Origin: Anaerococcus sp. mt242
Lineage (GTDB): Bacteria; Bacillota; Clostridia; Tissierellales; Peptoniphilaceae
DNA length: 64,000 nt
NCBI RefSeq assembly: GCF_016798225.1
Contig: NZ_JAEUYX010000002.1
Location: 122,357 to 186,356 of the forward strand
Reading direction: 5' to 3'
The notes below the pieces were generated by a model. That model ran no database searches. It saw only the letters and a list, made by a program, of their open reading frames with translations, and was not told where the DNA came from. Below, piece by piece: positions 7,682-16,814 of the stretch. Made by a program: the position numbers and the translations under genes. The stretch's first letter is position 1. Each line of letters starts with the position of its first letter.

Positions 7682-10013
7682 CTACATCCTCCCAAAATTT
7701 CTCAGCTTCTATATCGAAATCACTTTTTTCATTTACTAATTTAATTCCATTGTTTTTCCAATGTTTAGGATACATGCTTTTATATTTATAACTATTAAAT
7801 CTGTCATCAAGCAGATAGATAATCCCCTTATCATTTTCACTTCTGATAACCCTACCTGCAGCCTGGTAAACTTTGTTTAATCCAGGAAAAGTATATGAAT
7901 AATCAAAACCATTTTCTCCAAGTTTATCAAAATGAGTTTTAATTAAATTTCTTTCATTACTTACACCTGGCATACCTACTGAAATAATCATTGATCCGAT
8001 TAATCTATCACCAATTAAATCAACACCTTCGGAAAATATGCCTCCTAAAACTACAAAAGCAGTTTTTTGTGAGTCTTTATCAAATTGTTTTAAAAATTTC
8101 TTAGTATCCTTTTCATTCATAAACCTATCTTGGATTACTATTTCATCATCAAAACGTGTTTTGTAATCCTCGTATACATCTTCTAAATATGAATAGGACG
8201 GGAAAAATATAAAATAATTTCCTTTTTTTGAATTAATAAATTCATTGATAGCTTCACTAACAAAAACTAAATTATTATTCCTATCCCTATATCTTGTGCT
8301 AATCTCGCGATTAAACAAAGCAAAGTTTTTTTCATCAAAAGGCATATCAAGTCTAAGTTTTAAACTATCATCGGCACCCAATATTTTAGTAAAATAAATC
8401 ATGGGAGAAAGTGTGGCTGAAAAGAAAATAACAGATCTTGCATTTTTATAAGTACTTGATAAAACCATGGAGGGATCTATGCACTTAATTTCAAAGATAA
8501 TCTGATCATAATCTTCATCATAAGAAATCACAGAATAAAAACCTTTTGTATAGTATTCTCCTATCTTTAAAAATTTATTAATATCAAAAAATAAATTTAG
8601 TAGCTCATCATAATTTTCATCATCATGTTCTTCTACCAAATATTTTTGCAGAGGTTTTAAAAGTTTTATAAATTTTTTATCAAAATCTTCGATTTGATTT
8701 TCCTGATAATAATAAAGCTTCTTACCATATTTAGCATAAAGTTGATCAAAGGTATCTATTATTTCATCGCAGTATTTTATAATGTTTTTTTGCTTTTTAT
8801 TATCTAGTTTTTTAGATATTTCTTTAAAACGTTCATCGTTAAAAGAAAAGCCGTACATATCACGAGCTCTCTCTACCAAATTATGAGATTCATCTATTAA
8901 AAAAACATATCTATCAATTACTTCATCAAAAAATCTTTTTAGATATGTATTTGGATTAAATACGTAATTATAATCACAAATTATAAAATCTGCATAGGAT
9001 GAAATATCAAGTTCTAACTCAAATGGGCAAACTCTATGCTTTTCTGCATAAGAAGTTATAGTTGAAAAGTCCATTATTTCTTCACTATCAATTATGTCTT
9101 TTAAAGCATCATTTACCCTATCAAAATGCCCCCTTGCGAATGGACAATCTATAGGATTACATTTTACTTCATCATTTAAGCATATTTTTTCTTTTGAAGT
9201 TATTGATAGTGCTTTTATAAATAAGCCTTGATTCTTTAGAATATAAATTGATTTTAAAGCTTCATTTGCTTGTGTACTTTTGCTAGTTAGATAAAAGATT
9301 TTATCGGTTAAATCTTCTCCCATTGATTTTACAGATGGAAAAACTGTTGAGATTGTTTTGCCAATACCTGTAGGTGCATCTACAAATAATTTTTTCTCAT
9401 CTAAAATTGATTTATAAACTGCTACAGCCATCTTTCTCTGCCCCTTACGGTATTCTTTATAAGGAAAGTCTAATTCTTTGATAGTCTGATTTCTTTTTGA
9501 TAAATTTCTTGCTAATATTTTCGAAAAATTTAGATATTCGTTTAATAAGCTGTAATAAAAATCTTTAAGCTCATCAAAGCTAAATGATTCTTTGAATATG
9601 ATTGTAGAATAATCTTCCACACTTACATATGTAAGTGTGATACTCATATTTTCTAAATTATTATCTAGAGCATAAAAGTAAGCGTAGCATTTAGCTTGTG
9701 CCCAGTGTAATTTATTTGTGCCATCAATTTCTGAAAGCATTCTACTTGTCGATTTGATTTCATCTATTACAAATCCATCTTTTTCTTTAAGCAAGCCATC
9801 TGCTCTACCCTCAACTATAAACTCTACATCATCTATAATTGTAGAATTTTTTAAAGAATATTCACTTTTATAATTAGCACCATATTTTTTTTGAATTGCT
9901 TGATGCGCTCTGATGCCTTCAATCATTCTAGCATTATCACGAAATCTATTGTCAATATCTCCAGATCGCATTACAAATTCAATAAGGTTTCTAACTGAAA
10001 TTCTAACTAACAT
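7668..10013 (-). CDS. DinG/Rad3-like ATP-dependent DNA helicase with N-terminal PD-(D/E)XK domain
   Basis: A 781-residue XPD-family helicase. Residues 1-160 look like a PD-(D/E)XK nuclease module (VEGRADG then IDEIKS, followed by a QAKCYAY helix). The helicase has Walker A DAPTGIGKT, a four-cysteine iron-sulfur region (KICLNDEVKCNPIDC and HRVCPFE), the DEAH-type box LIDESHNL and the C-terminal motif VYQAAGRVIRSEND. Family members unwind DNA 5'-3' in repair. The nuclease-like N-terminus sets it apart from E. coli DinG and suggests combined cutting and unwinding. The ATG has a modest AGGTGA site. The gene overlaps rlmD. Confidence 0.87.
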   Translation of the reverse strand: MLVRISVRNLIEFVMRSGDIDNRFRDNARMIEGIRAHQAIQKKYGANYKSEYSLKNSTIIDDVEFIVEGRADGLLKEKDGFVIDEIKSTSRMLSEIDGTNKLHWAQAKCYAYFYALDNNLENMSITLTYVSVEDYSTIIFKESFSFDELKDFYYSLLNEYLNFSKILARNLSKRNQTIKELDFPYKEYRKGQRKMAVAVYKSILDEKKLFVDAPTGIGKTISTVFPSVKSMGEDLTDKIFYLTSKSTQANEALKSIYILKNQGLFIKALSITSKEKICLNDEVKCNPIDCPFARGHFDRVNDALKDIIDSEEIMDFSTITSYAEKHRVCPFELELDISSYADFIICDYNYVFNPNTYLKRFFDEVIDRYVFLIDESHNLVERARDMYGFSFNDERFKEISKKLDNKKQKNIIKYCDEIIDTFDQLYAKYGKKLYYYQENQIEDFDKKFIKLLKPLQKYLVEEHDDENYDELLNLFFDINKFLKIGEYYTKGFYSVISYDEDYDQIIFEIKCIDPSMVLSSTYKNARSVIFFSATLSPMIYFTKILGADDSLKLRLDMPFDEKNFALFNREISTRYRDRNNNLVFVSEAINEFINSKKGNYFIFFPSYSYLEDVYEDYKTRFDDEIVIQDRFMNEKDTKKFLKQFDKDSQKTAFVVLGGIFSEGVDLIGDRLIGSMIISVGMPGVSNERNLIKTHFDKLGENGFDYSYTFPGLNKVYQAAGRVIRSENDKGIIYLLDDRFNSYKYKSMYPKHWKNNGIKLVNEKSDFDIEAEKFWEDVGEKE

Positions 10014-10078
10014 TTAATCACCTTTTCTTATTATACTACTAATTAGGGTATAAACTTTTATGAAGATAAGGAGTTATT

Positions 10079-10831
10079 ATGAACGAAACAATTAAAAATC
10101 AACTTAATCATAGAACTATAAGAGAGTTTAAAGATGAAAAACTAGACCAAAGCGTCATTGATAATTTACTAGAAGTGGCGAACATGGCTCCTACTAGTAA
10201 TGGTATGCAATTTTGTACTATCATTGAAGTTACAGACCAAGATTTAAAAGATAAGTTAGCAAAAAACGGGCTTCAAGAATATATGGCGCGTGCACCTCAT
10301 TTGTGGATATTTGTAGTAGATTTGTTTAGAAATTATAGTATTGCAAAAGAAAACGGCCAAGAAAATGATGAGATGTTAGGTTTTGATAGATTTATTCAAG
10401 GTCTTACAGATTGTATAATAGCAGCACAAAATGTTACAGTTGCAGCAGAAAGCCTAGGTTTTGGAGTAAATTATTTCGGAAATATCCATAATGATACAAA
10501 AAATGTAATAGATATCCTAAATCTACCTCAATTAACATATCCAGCAGTTGGATTAGGATTTGGAATTCCAAATCAAGCACCACAACTAAAACCAAGAATG
10601 GATATGAGCGTTAAGACATTTGAAAATTCATATAAAATATTTGACAATTACAACAAAACTATTGCTGATTATGATAAGGAAATGACTACCTATTACGATT
10701 TAAGAGATGCAAATAGAAGAGTAGACTCATTCTCAGCACAAATACCCAAAAAACAAGGAACACCAATAGCTAATAGAAATAAAATGTTTGAAACCTTATT
10801 AAGTCAAGGTTTTAAAATAGACATAAAATAA
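10079..10831 (+). CDS. FMN-dependent NADPH oxidoreductase, nitroreductase family (NfsA/FRP type)
   Basis: A 250-residue flavoprotein reducing nitro compounds, quinones or flavin. The opening (NHRTIREFKDEKLD, then MAPTSNGMQFCTI) is the FMN-binding start of the NfsA/FRP group, followed by the dimer helix with SLGFGVNYFGNIHN and the GLGFGIPNQAPQLKPR segment near residue 165. The C-terminal extension after that segment is typical of NfsA over the shorter NfsB. Start has AAGGAG with 7 nt spacing. Single gene divergent from the helicase; both share a short AT-rich promoter region with TATAAT on the minus strand. Confidence 0.88.
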   Translation: MNETIKNQLNHRTIREFKDEKLDQSVIDNLLEVANMAPTSNGMQFCTIIEVTDQDLKDKLAKNGLQEYMARAPHLWIFVVDLFRNYSIAKENGQENDEMLGFDRFIQGLTDCIIAAQNVTVAAESLGFGVNYFGNIHNDTKNVIDILNLPQLTYPAVGLGFGIPNQAPQLKPRMDMSVKTFENSYKIFDNYNKTIADYDKEMTTYYDLRDANRRVDSFSAQIPKKQGTPIANRNKMFETLLSQGFKIDIK

Positions 10832-10858
10832 AGATTACAAAAGTAATCTTTATTTTTT
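10830..10858. terminator. bidirectional terminator, nitroreductase / DNA glycosylase
   Basis: AAAGATTAC / GTAATCTTT with an AAAA loop, T run on the plus side. The convergent glycosylase stop codon lies within it. Confidence 0.85.
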
Positions 10859-11458
10859 TAACACAGAAACATAAGAATTATCTTTTATATAAAATCTGTA
10901 TGGATAATCAATTGCTTCTTTAGAATAATCTATGCCTATTCTTTTATCAATAATTATATCAAAAATACTATCATCATCTTCAACATAAAATGATTGGTCA
11001 AATAAATCTTTGCCATTTAAACTTTTATCTATACTTAAAGCTTTTGTAAGTTTTCCAGGACCATTAGTAAGATTTTTCTTTTGATATGCCGATAAATCAT
11101 CAAAATATTTACCAAATCTATTTTTGCTAATATTATCAAATTGATTTAAGGGTTCTACTGCTCTTATTAAAACTGCCTCTGGAATATTTTTATCCTGAGT
11201 AACAAAATTAAGCATAAAATGAATACCATATGTTTGATATACATAAATAGTACCTGCATCTTCATACATTATTTTATTTCTATCCGTTTTTCTATCTCCA
11301 AATGTATGGGCAGCTCTATCCTCTATCCCAAGATAAGCTTCAGTTTCTACAATCTTTGCTCTATATATAATTCCATTATCTTTTTTTACTATTACTTTTC
11401 CTAATAGGTCCTTAGCAACCGTTAAAGTATCTCTACTAAAAAATTCTTTACTTAACAT
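10850..11458 (-). CDS. DNA-3-methyladenine (alkyladenine) glycosylase, AAG/MPG family
   Basis: Base-excision repair enzyme that removes alkylated and deaminated purines from DNA; 202 aa, the usual bacterial size. Visible family blocks are LAKDLLGKVIV, the catalytic Glu in IVETEAYLG, DRAAHTFGDRKTDRN, the TYGIHFMLN core, AVLIRAVEP and GPGKLTKALSID. Start ATG has an AGAGGA site. It is a monocistronic gene divergent from folT. Confidence 0.94.
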   Translation of the reverse strand: MLSKEFFSRDTLTVAKDLLGKVIVKKDNGIIYRAKIVETEAYLGIEDRAAHTFGDRKTDRNKIMYEDAGTIYVYQTYGIHFMLNFVTQDKNIPEAVLIRAVEPLNQFDNISKNRFGKYFDDLSAYQKKNLTNGPGKLTKALSIDKSLNGKDLFDQSFYVEDDDSIFDIIIDKRIGIDYSKEAIDYPYRFYIKDNSYVSVLKK

Positions 11459-11504
11459 AATTTCCTCTACTGATTTTTATATATAAATATGATATCATAT
11501 TATT

Positions 11505-11602
11505 ATCAGAGTAGATAGGAAGCATTAAGTGTTAAGAAATGGGTTGTTGTTCTTAAACGAAGCTATAGGCTATGATTTTCTATCGCAACCGCTGCCTCTG
11601 AT
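11505..11602 (+). promoter_or_regulatory. tetrahydrofolate (THF) riboswitch
   Basis: The closing stem ATCAGAG/CTCTGAT bounds a region holding the conserved THF landmarks AGAGTAGATA, GCATTAAGTGTT, AATGGGTTGTTG, ACGAAGC and CAACCGCTGCCTCT. Stem 3' strand ends 3 nt before the AAGGGG ribosome site of folT, so control of translation initiation by folate is likely. The downstream folate transporter supports the call independently. Confidence 0.9.
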
Positions 11603-11616
11603 AGAAAGGGGAAAAA

Positions 11617-12147
11617 ATGAAAAATAAGATTACTGTTAATATGCTCACTAAGATGTCTATTTTTGCTGCTTTAACAGTTATTTTTAGAAGATTTCTAACT
11701 ATAACTATTTTTTCTAGCACAAAAATAGGTTTAGGTTACTTGCCTACCATTATGGCGGGGATTTTATATGGTCCTTTAGCTGGGGGCATAACTGGTGGTG
11801 TAGCAGATGTTGTTGGAATGTTGATGAAGCCAGACGGGGTTTTTCATCCTGGTTTCACTTTAAGTAGTATCTTGATCGGTGCTGTACCAGGTTTTATATC
11901 CTATAATTTATTTAAAAGAGATTTTAAAAATAAACTCGACTGGATATGCCTCACAAGTTGTATATTTGTGTTCATAGGTGTACGACTACTGCTCGATTCT
12001 TTTTGGCTAACTAATTTATATTCCAACCCATATATATTTTATGTTGTACGTAATTTTATAAAAGATGCTTTTGAAGCAGGAATTAACGCTGTAGTTTTAA
12101 TATTACTAATACCAAAAATAACAAAATATGCATATAAAAAGCTCTAG
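11617..12147 (+). CDS. folT: folate ECF transporter S component, FolT family
   Basis: Integral membrane folate-binding subunit of an ECF transporter, 176 aa, about five to six hydrophobic segments. Sequence marks are the LTKMSIFAALTVIFRRF first helix, IGLGYLPTIMAGILYGPLAGG, the GGVADVVGML segment and HPGFTLSSILIGAVPG, all typical of FolT. It follows a THF riboswitch and has an AAGGGG ribosome site. The shared EcfA/EcfT module is not in the window. A cell that carries this gene probably takes folate from its host or community; whether de novo synthesis is also present cannot be seen. Confidence 0.93.
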   Translation: MKNKITVNMLTKMSIFAALTVIFRRFLTITIFSSTKIGLGYLPTIMAGILYGPLAGGITGGVADVVGMLMKPDGVFHPGFTLSSILIGAVPGFISYNLFKRDFKNKLDWICLTSCIFVFIGVRLLLDSFWLTNLYSNPYIFYVVRNFIKDAFEAGINAVVLILLIPKITKYAYKKL

Positions 12148-12163
12148 GATTTTCTTAGAGCTT
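12139..12163. terminator. hairpin between folT and the deoxyribosyltransferase gene
   Basis: AAGCTCTA / TAGAGCTT stem with a 9-nt loop spanning both convergent stop codons; the T tract on the plus side is weak, so efficiency is uncertain. Confidence 0.6.
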
Positions 12164-12668
12164 AATTATTTTGATTTATAAAATCATTTATTAATTTTAC
12201 GATTTCTTCCAAATAGCTTTCATCTCCAGGATAACCAATTACTAAATGACCATGTTCTTTTACTTTTCCTACTATCATAAGATTTCGATATAGTTTATTT
12301 TCACCAGTTCCCAGATATCTCATGTCAGTAATAATTCCTATAATCATTCTTGGAAAGTCAATATTATTTTCTTTTTCAAACTCTCTCATGACTCCATGAG
12401 CCATGATTTCTCCAGCTACACCATCATCTATACTAAGTCCATCTAGACAGGCTATTAAAATATTTGCTTTTTTCAGTTCAGCAGTATCAGCTTGAGAAAT
12501 TTTAATATCTGTGATTATATCATCATTGTTTTTCTTATCATTTATATCAGCATTTCTTTGAGGTACATATAAATCTAATTTAGTATTTTCTTCTATATAT
12601 TTTGCTAAATTTTCAGTCCATTTATACATAGCATCATTAAAAAAATGACTTGCTAAATATCCGTACAT
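12162..12668 (-). CDS. nucleoside 2-deoxyribosyltransferase family protein
   Basis: A 168-residue enzyme of the fold that swaps the base of a 2'-deoxynucleoside or hydrolyses the glycosidic bond. Family signs are the opening YGYLASHFF with the aromatic substrate residue, DLYVPQRN, and the catalytic block LDGLSIDDGVAGEIMAHG that holds the nucleophile Glu. It ends the minus run nrdD-nrdG-lemA-TPM, starting 9 nt after the TPM stop with GGAGAT as ribosome site. The link to nrdDG suggests deoxynucleotide salvage. A 5'-dNMP hydrolase activity is the alternative. Confidence 0.85.
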   Translation of the reverse strand: MYGYLASHFFNDAMYKWTENLAKYIEENTKLDLYVPQRNADINDKKNNDDIITDIKISQADTAELKKANILIACLDGLSIDDGVAGEIMAHGVMREFEKENNIDFPRMIIGIITDMRYLGTGENKLYRNLMIVGKVKEHGHLVIGYPGDESYLEEIVKLINDFINQNN

Positions 12669-12677
12669 TCTATCTCC

Positions 12678-13541
12678 TTAAAAACTTCTACCAGCTCCAC
12701 CGCCGCCGGTGCTTCCTCCACCACCAGTAAATCCACCAGAATAAGAGCTACCAGATGATCCACCAAATGATGAAGAAGATCCACCAGTCCAGCTACTAGA
12801 ACTCCATGGGTCATCAAAATATCTTCTTCTATATCTAGGGTATCCCCTAAATGTTGGATTATTTCTGTAATATCTAGAAGTATTTCCTCCATAGAAATTC
12901 ATTTTTGTTGTTAATCTAGACATTATTATAAATATAATTAGATATAAAAACAGTGTTCCTAGGCTAATGCCACCTGAATATGACTGGCTATTCATATCTA
13001 AATAATAGTCATAATTCCCATCAAGAGATATTTCATATTCATCAACAACTTCCGCAACTATTGCATTAAATCCTTCATTAATTGCTTTAGAATAATTGCC
13101 CTTTTGTAAGTCATCATACATAAAATTATCAATAATTCTACCAACTTTACCGTCATTTAGTCTGCCTTCTATACCATAGCCAGTTGAGATAAAAATTTCT
13201 TTTTTATCATTCAAATCATCTTCAGTAATAAGGATTAGAACTCCATTTTTTTTATTTTGATCACCTATGTGCCATTTATTAAATATTTTGGGTCCTAAAT
13301 CACTTGCTGGCAAACCATCTGGATTTTTAATTGTTGCAATCATTATTTGAGAACCAGTTTTTTGCTCCAGCTCTCTGTTAGTTTTGGTTATATTTTCCTT
13401 AGTTTCCATATCTAGCATACCTAGTTCATCTAGGTAAAAACTACTTGGTGCAGATGGTAGATCTGCAAAAGATATAAGAGGAAAAAGGAAGATTAATAAG
13501 CAAAATATAAGGTTAAATTTAAATATCTTCCCCTTTTTCAT
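12678..13541 (-). CDS. TPM-domain (YgcG-like) membrane protein with Gly/Ser-rich tail
   Basis: Exported membrane protein of 287 aa. A signal peptide with probable cleavage after SFA is followed by a TPM domain (about 30-165; YLDELGMLD, NKKNGVLILITEDD, STGYGIEGRLNDGKVG), one membrane helix near 193-210, an Arg/Tyr-rich basic segment, then a Gly/Ser-rich tail ending GGGGAGRSF. This architecture is common next to lemA, as here (8-nt gap after lemA). TPM domains have been linked to phosphatase activity and photosystem repair in plants, but the bacterial role is unclear. Confidence 0.88.
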   Translation of the reverse strand: MKKGKIFKFNLIFCLLIFLFPLISFADLPSAPSSFYLDELGMLDMETKENITKTNRELEQKTGSQIMIATIKNPDGLPASDLGPKIFNKWHIGDQNKKNGVLILITEDDLNDKKEIFISTGYGIEGRLNDGKVGRIIDNFMYDDLQKGNYSKAINEGFNAIVAEVVDEYEISLDGNYDYYLDMNSQSYSGGISLGTLFLYLIIFIIMSRLTTKMNFYGGNTSRYYRNNPTFRGYPRYRRRYFDDPWSSSSWTGGSSSSFGGSSGSSYSGGFTGGGGSTGGGGAGRSF

Positions 13542-13549
13542 AAAACCTC

Positions 13550-14146
13550 CTATTTGTTATTTTGATTAAAGTCAACTTTTGGTGCTTCTTGAGCACTTTC
13601 ACTAGCTTGGAAATATTCAGCCTCTTTGTATCCTGTAAATCCTGCAATAAGATTTGTAGGGAATTTTTTTAAATCTGAATTGTATTCTTTAACAGCTTGG
13701 TTATAGTTACCGCGTTCTACAGAAATTCTATTTTCAGAACCAGCTAACTCATCCATTAATTGAGTATACTGAGTGTTTGCCTTTAGTTCTGGATAATTTT
13801 CAACTACTACATTCATCTCACGAACAGCTTGTGTCAATTGCTCGTTAGCATCAGCTAATTCTTTTGGAGATTCTGCATTATTGATTCCTGAGCGAGCCTC
13901 AGTAATTTTAGTTAAAGTTTCACCTTCATAATCTGAATATCCCTTAACAGTATTTACTAAGTTTGGAATAAGGTCTGCCCTTCTTTGTACTACATTTTGT
14001 ACTTGTGCATAAGCTTCATTTACATTTTCACGGCTACCTGCTAGCCTGTTATAGGTTGGTACTGTTAGAAATAATATTAGAGCAAGTACTACTAAAATGC
14101 CTCCAACAACACCAAACCCACTTCTTTTTTGATATCTATTATTCAT
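13550..14146 (-). CDS. lemA: LemA family membrane protein
   Basis: A 198-residue protein with one N-terminal membrane helix (about 12-30) and a long helical bundle outside. Family motifs are LAGSRENVNEAYAQVQNVVQRRADLIPNL in its usual place after the helix, then VKGYSDYE and the C-terminal YNQAVKEYNSDLKKFPTN and AGFTGYKEAEYF. The function is not well established. Tandem with the TPM gene, a very common bacterial pair that likely acts together at the membrane. SD is GGAGGAATA with ATG. It follows nrdG by 27 nt with no terminator between. Confidence 0.94.
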   Translation of the reverse strand: MNNRYQKRSGFGVVGGILVVLALILFLTVPTYNRLAGSRENVNEAYAQVQNVVQRRADLIPNLVNTVKGYSDYEGETLTKITEARSGINNAESPKELADANEQLTQAVREMNVVVENYPELKANTQYTQLMDELAGSENRISVERGNYNQAVKEYNSDLKKFPTNLIAGFTGYKEAEYFQASESAQEAPKVDFNQNNK

Positions 14147-14173
14147 TATTCCTCCTAAATATTTTATAAATTA

Positions 14174-14671
14174 TTAATACCCATTTAAAAGGACAATGTC
14201 ATTATTTATAAGACTATTTTTTACATCTATAATTCTTTGATTAGATGATCCACGAAATCTTAATTTTAAATCTTTTTTAGATTCGATAAATGGACCATCC
14301 ACTAGTACGTCAATTTCTTTTAGTAAATCTTTTTGGATTTTATTTGCAATCAAATTCTCAAAGCTATATCCTGAGTATATCCAAATTTCTTTATTAACTT
14401 GAGTTTTTATTACTCTAACTATATCTGTTAGTTCATGAGCACTTTCAAATGGCTCTCCTCCTAAGATTGTTAGCCCGCTTATTTCATCTCTTTTTAGATA
14501 ACTTATTACTTCATTAGTAGTTTGATCAGTCCAGACTTTTCCAAAGTTAGGATTTTGATATTCTTTATTAAAACAATTTTTACAATTTATACTACATCCA
14601 GTTACGAAAATACTAGTTCTAATTCCAGGACCATTTGCAATATCATATTTTCTTATTTGTGCGTAATTCAT
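14174..14671 (-). CDS. nrdG: anaerobic ribonucleotide reductase-activating protein (radical SAM)
   Basis: Radical SAM activase (165 aa) that installs the glycyl radical on NrdD using a [4Fe-4S] cluster and SAM. The cluster motif is CSINCKNC (CX3CX2C) near residue 30, and the SAM-binding GGEP (LTILGGEPFE) follows near residue 95. The opening YAQIRKYDIANGPGIRTSIFVTGC is the family hallmark, given here only in outline. Its ATG overlaps the nrdD TGA (ATGA), so the two subunits are translationally coupled. Length is typical. Confidence 0.95.
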   Translation of the reverse strand: MNYAQIRKYDIANGPGIRTSIFVTGCSINCKNCFNKEYQNPNFGKVWTDQTTNEVISYLKRDEISGLTILGGEPFESAHELTDIVRVIKTQVNKEIWIYSGYSFENLIANKIQKDLLKEIDVLVDGPFIESKKDLKLRFRGSSNQRIIDVKNSLINNDIVLLNGY

Positions 14672-16788
14672 ATATGCAGTACCCTAGCCTTAATTTCCTT
14701 TGTCCTTCCTTCATTCCAAAAATTTTCACCCAGATAACCGCAAGTTCTTCTAACTACAGTAAGAGAATTTCTATCTTTATTACCACAATTTGGGCAGTAC
14801 CATTCATTTTTTTCGTTTAATAGTATTTCTCCATCAAAACCACATTCATTACAATAATCAAGCTTGGTATTAAATTCAGCGTATTGGATGTGATCGTAAA
14901 TATATTTAATCATAGTCATTATAGCATCAATATTAGCTGTCATATTTGGAATTTCTGCATATGAAATACAACCCCCAGTAGATAAGGACTGAAATTCTGC
15001 TTCAAAGTCAAATTTATCAAAAACTGATATTTCTTCTCTAACATCTACATGGAAAGAATTTGTATAATAACCCTTATCAGTTATATCTTCTATTTCTCCA
15101 AATCTATCCTTATCAATACTAGCAAATCTATGGGTAAGACTTTCAGCAGGTGTTCCATAAACTGCAAAAGCAATATTGTATTCTTCGCTCCATTTTTCTT
15201 TTTTCTCATTTAAAAGTTTCATAATTTTTAGAGCGAATTCTTTTCCCTCATTGCTGGTGTGGGATTTACCTGTTACAAGTTTACTTGCTTCATAAATACC
15301 AATATAACCTATGGTTACTGTAGCGTAACCATTTTCAAGTAGTGGTTTTATCGGTGTGTGTTTTGGTAACCTTTCTATAGCTCCATGTTGAAAATGGATT
15401 GGTGAGCTATCGCTTGTAACTTTTGATAAGTGATGATATCTTAAAAGACCTACTTCTTTTACAAGATCTAATCTTTTTTCTAATATCTCAAAAAATTTTT
15501 TTTCATCATTTTTAGCTAAGATACCAATTTGAGGAAGATTTATAGTGCAGACACCCATATTAAATCTTCCATCAAATTTATATTTGCCATTTTCATCTTT
15601 ATATGGTGGAAGAAAGGCTCTACATCCCATAGGAGAAAATACATTCCCTTCATAGTTTTTTTTCATTTCTTTAGCAGATATGTAATCCGGATACATTCTT
15701 TTTGCAGTGCACTCTCCAGCAAGATTAGTAAGCGAATAGTATTTACTATCTTCTTTTATATTGTTTTCATCTAAAACATAAATTAATTTTGGAAAGGCTG
15801 GAGTAACATATACCCCTGCTTCGTTTTTAATGCCCTTGATTCTTTGCTTTAAGATTTCTTCTATTATCTTTACTGTTTCCTCTAGGTATGGATCATTTTC
15901 ATCTGTGTGCATAAATAAGGTCACAAAAGGAGCCTGACCATTGCTAGTCATAAGAGTATTTATTTGATATTGGATAGTTTGTATACCTGATTCTAAATCT
16001 TTTTGAGTCATTGCAGAAGCCATAGCTAAAGCTTGATCTTCGCTTGCTAAAGTTTCTTTGGCTAGTCTTAAATTTTTATCATAAGATTTTTTTAAATATG
16101 GACTTAAGCAGGATATATTTATAGATTGGCCACCATATTGATTGGAAGCAATTTGAGCAATGATTTGTGTCATCACATTACAAGCTACTTGAAATGACTT
16201 TGGACTTTCTATCAACTTTCCATTTACAACTGTTCCTTCATCTAACATATTTTTCATGTCTACTAGGCAGCAGTTAAAAATTGGTTGGATTAAATAGTCT
16301 AAATCATGGATATGTATAGCTCCAGAGTCATGGGCTTCTACTAAGTGGGCTGGAATTAATTTCCTTTTTGCTATATCTTTTGCAACCTCTCCAGCTATCA
16401 AATCTCTTTGAGTGGAAGCTATTAAGGGATTTTTATTAGAATTTTCATCCATAACATCAACATTTGTTTGATTGAGTAATCCTAAGATATCATTGTCAGA
16501 TGTATTTTGTTTTCTTTTATAAGCTTGGATTGATTTATAAGATTCATATGCTCTTGCTGTAGCAGGGTTATTATTTCTAATCAGCTCATAATAAACTGCT
16601 TCCTCAATATCATATATAGAGATCTCACTTTTAGCCTTATATTTTTCTTTTATTGTGGATGCTATTTCTTCTGGCTGATCCTTAATATAAACTCCACTGG
16701 GAGAATTCATAGCTTTAAGGATAGCAGCAGATATTTTTTCTTCTTTAAAATCAGCTTTTTCACCATTTCTTTTTACAACTTGTAACAT
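14668..16788 (-). CDS. nrdD: anaerobic ribonucleoside-triphosphate reductase
   Basis: Class III reductase (706 aa) making dNTPs without oxygen. Residues 1-90 are an ATP-cone regulatory domain (VVKRNGEKADFKEEKI). The barrel holds the active-site Cys segments (NCCLVDM, NISCLSPYL, GVCTINLPQ). The C-terminus has the zinc site CNECGFDG...CPNCG and the glycyl-radical loop RRTCGYLG. All expected features are intact. The ribosome site is AGGAGG. Two NrdR-like boxes lie in the promoter region. An aerobic reductase is not in the window. Confidence 0.97.
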   Translation of the reverse strand: MLQVVKRNGEKADFKEEKISAAILKAMNSPSGVYIKDQPEEIASTIKEKYKAKSEISIYDIEEAVYYELIRNNNPATARAYESYKSIQAYKRKQNTSDNDILGLLNQTNVDVMDENSNKNPLIASTQRDLIAGEVAKDIAKRKLIPAHLVEAHDSGAIHIHDLDYLIQPIFNCCLVDMKNMLDEGTVVNGKLIESPKSFQVACNVMTQIIAQIASNQYGGQSINISCLSPYLKKSYDKNLRLAKETLASEDQALAMASAMTQKDLESGIQTIQYQINTLMTSNGQAPFVTLFMHTDENDPYLEETVKIIEEILKQRIKGIKNEAGVYVTPAFPKLIYVLDENNIKEDSKYYSLTNLAGECTAKRMYPDYISAKEMKKNYEGNVFSPMGCRAFLPPYKDENGKYKFDGRFNMGVCTINLPQIGILAKNDEKKFFEILEKRLDLVKEVGLLRYHHLSKVTSDSSPIHFQHGAIERLPKHTPIKPLLENGYATVTIGYIGIYEASKLVTGKSHTSNEGKEFALKIMKLLNEKKEKWSEEYNIAFAVYGTPAESLTHRFASIDKDRFGEIEDITDKGYYTNSFHVDVREEISVFDKFDFEAEFQSLSTGGCISYAEIPNMTANIDAIMTMIKYIYDHIQYAEFNTKLDYCNECGFDGEILLNEKNEWYCPNCGNKDRNSLTVVRRTCGYLGENFWNEGRTKEIKARVLHI

Positions 16789-16814
16789 ATTATCCCTCCT
16801 ATACTTTCGTTAGT

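Noticed and set aside
12678..12800. Short tandem repeats in the TPM gene tail as a repeat element
   Set aside because: They code for the usual Gly/Ser-rich tail of this family; not a mobile or regulatory repeat.
12653..12892. 79-codon minus ORF overlapping the TPM gene tail
   Set aside because: It is an alternate frame of the Gly/Ser-rich repeats, has no ribosome site, and its Leu/Val-rich product follows from the codon bias of the real gene.
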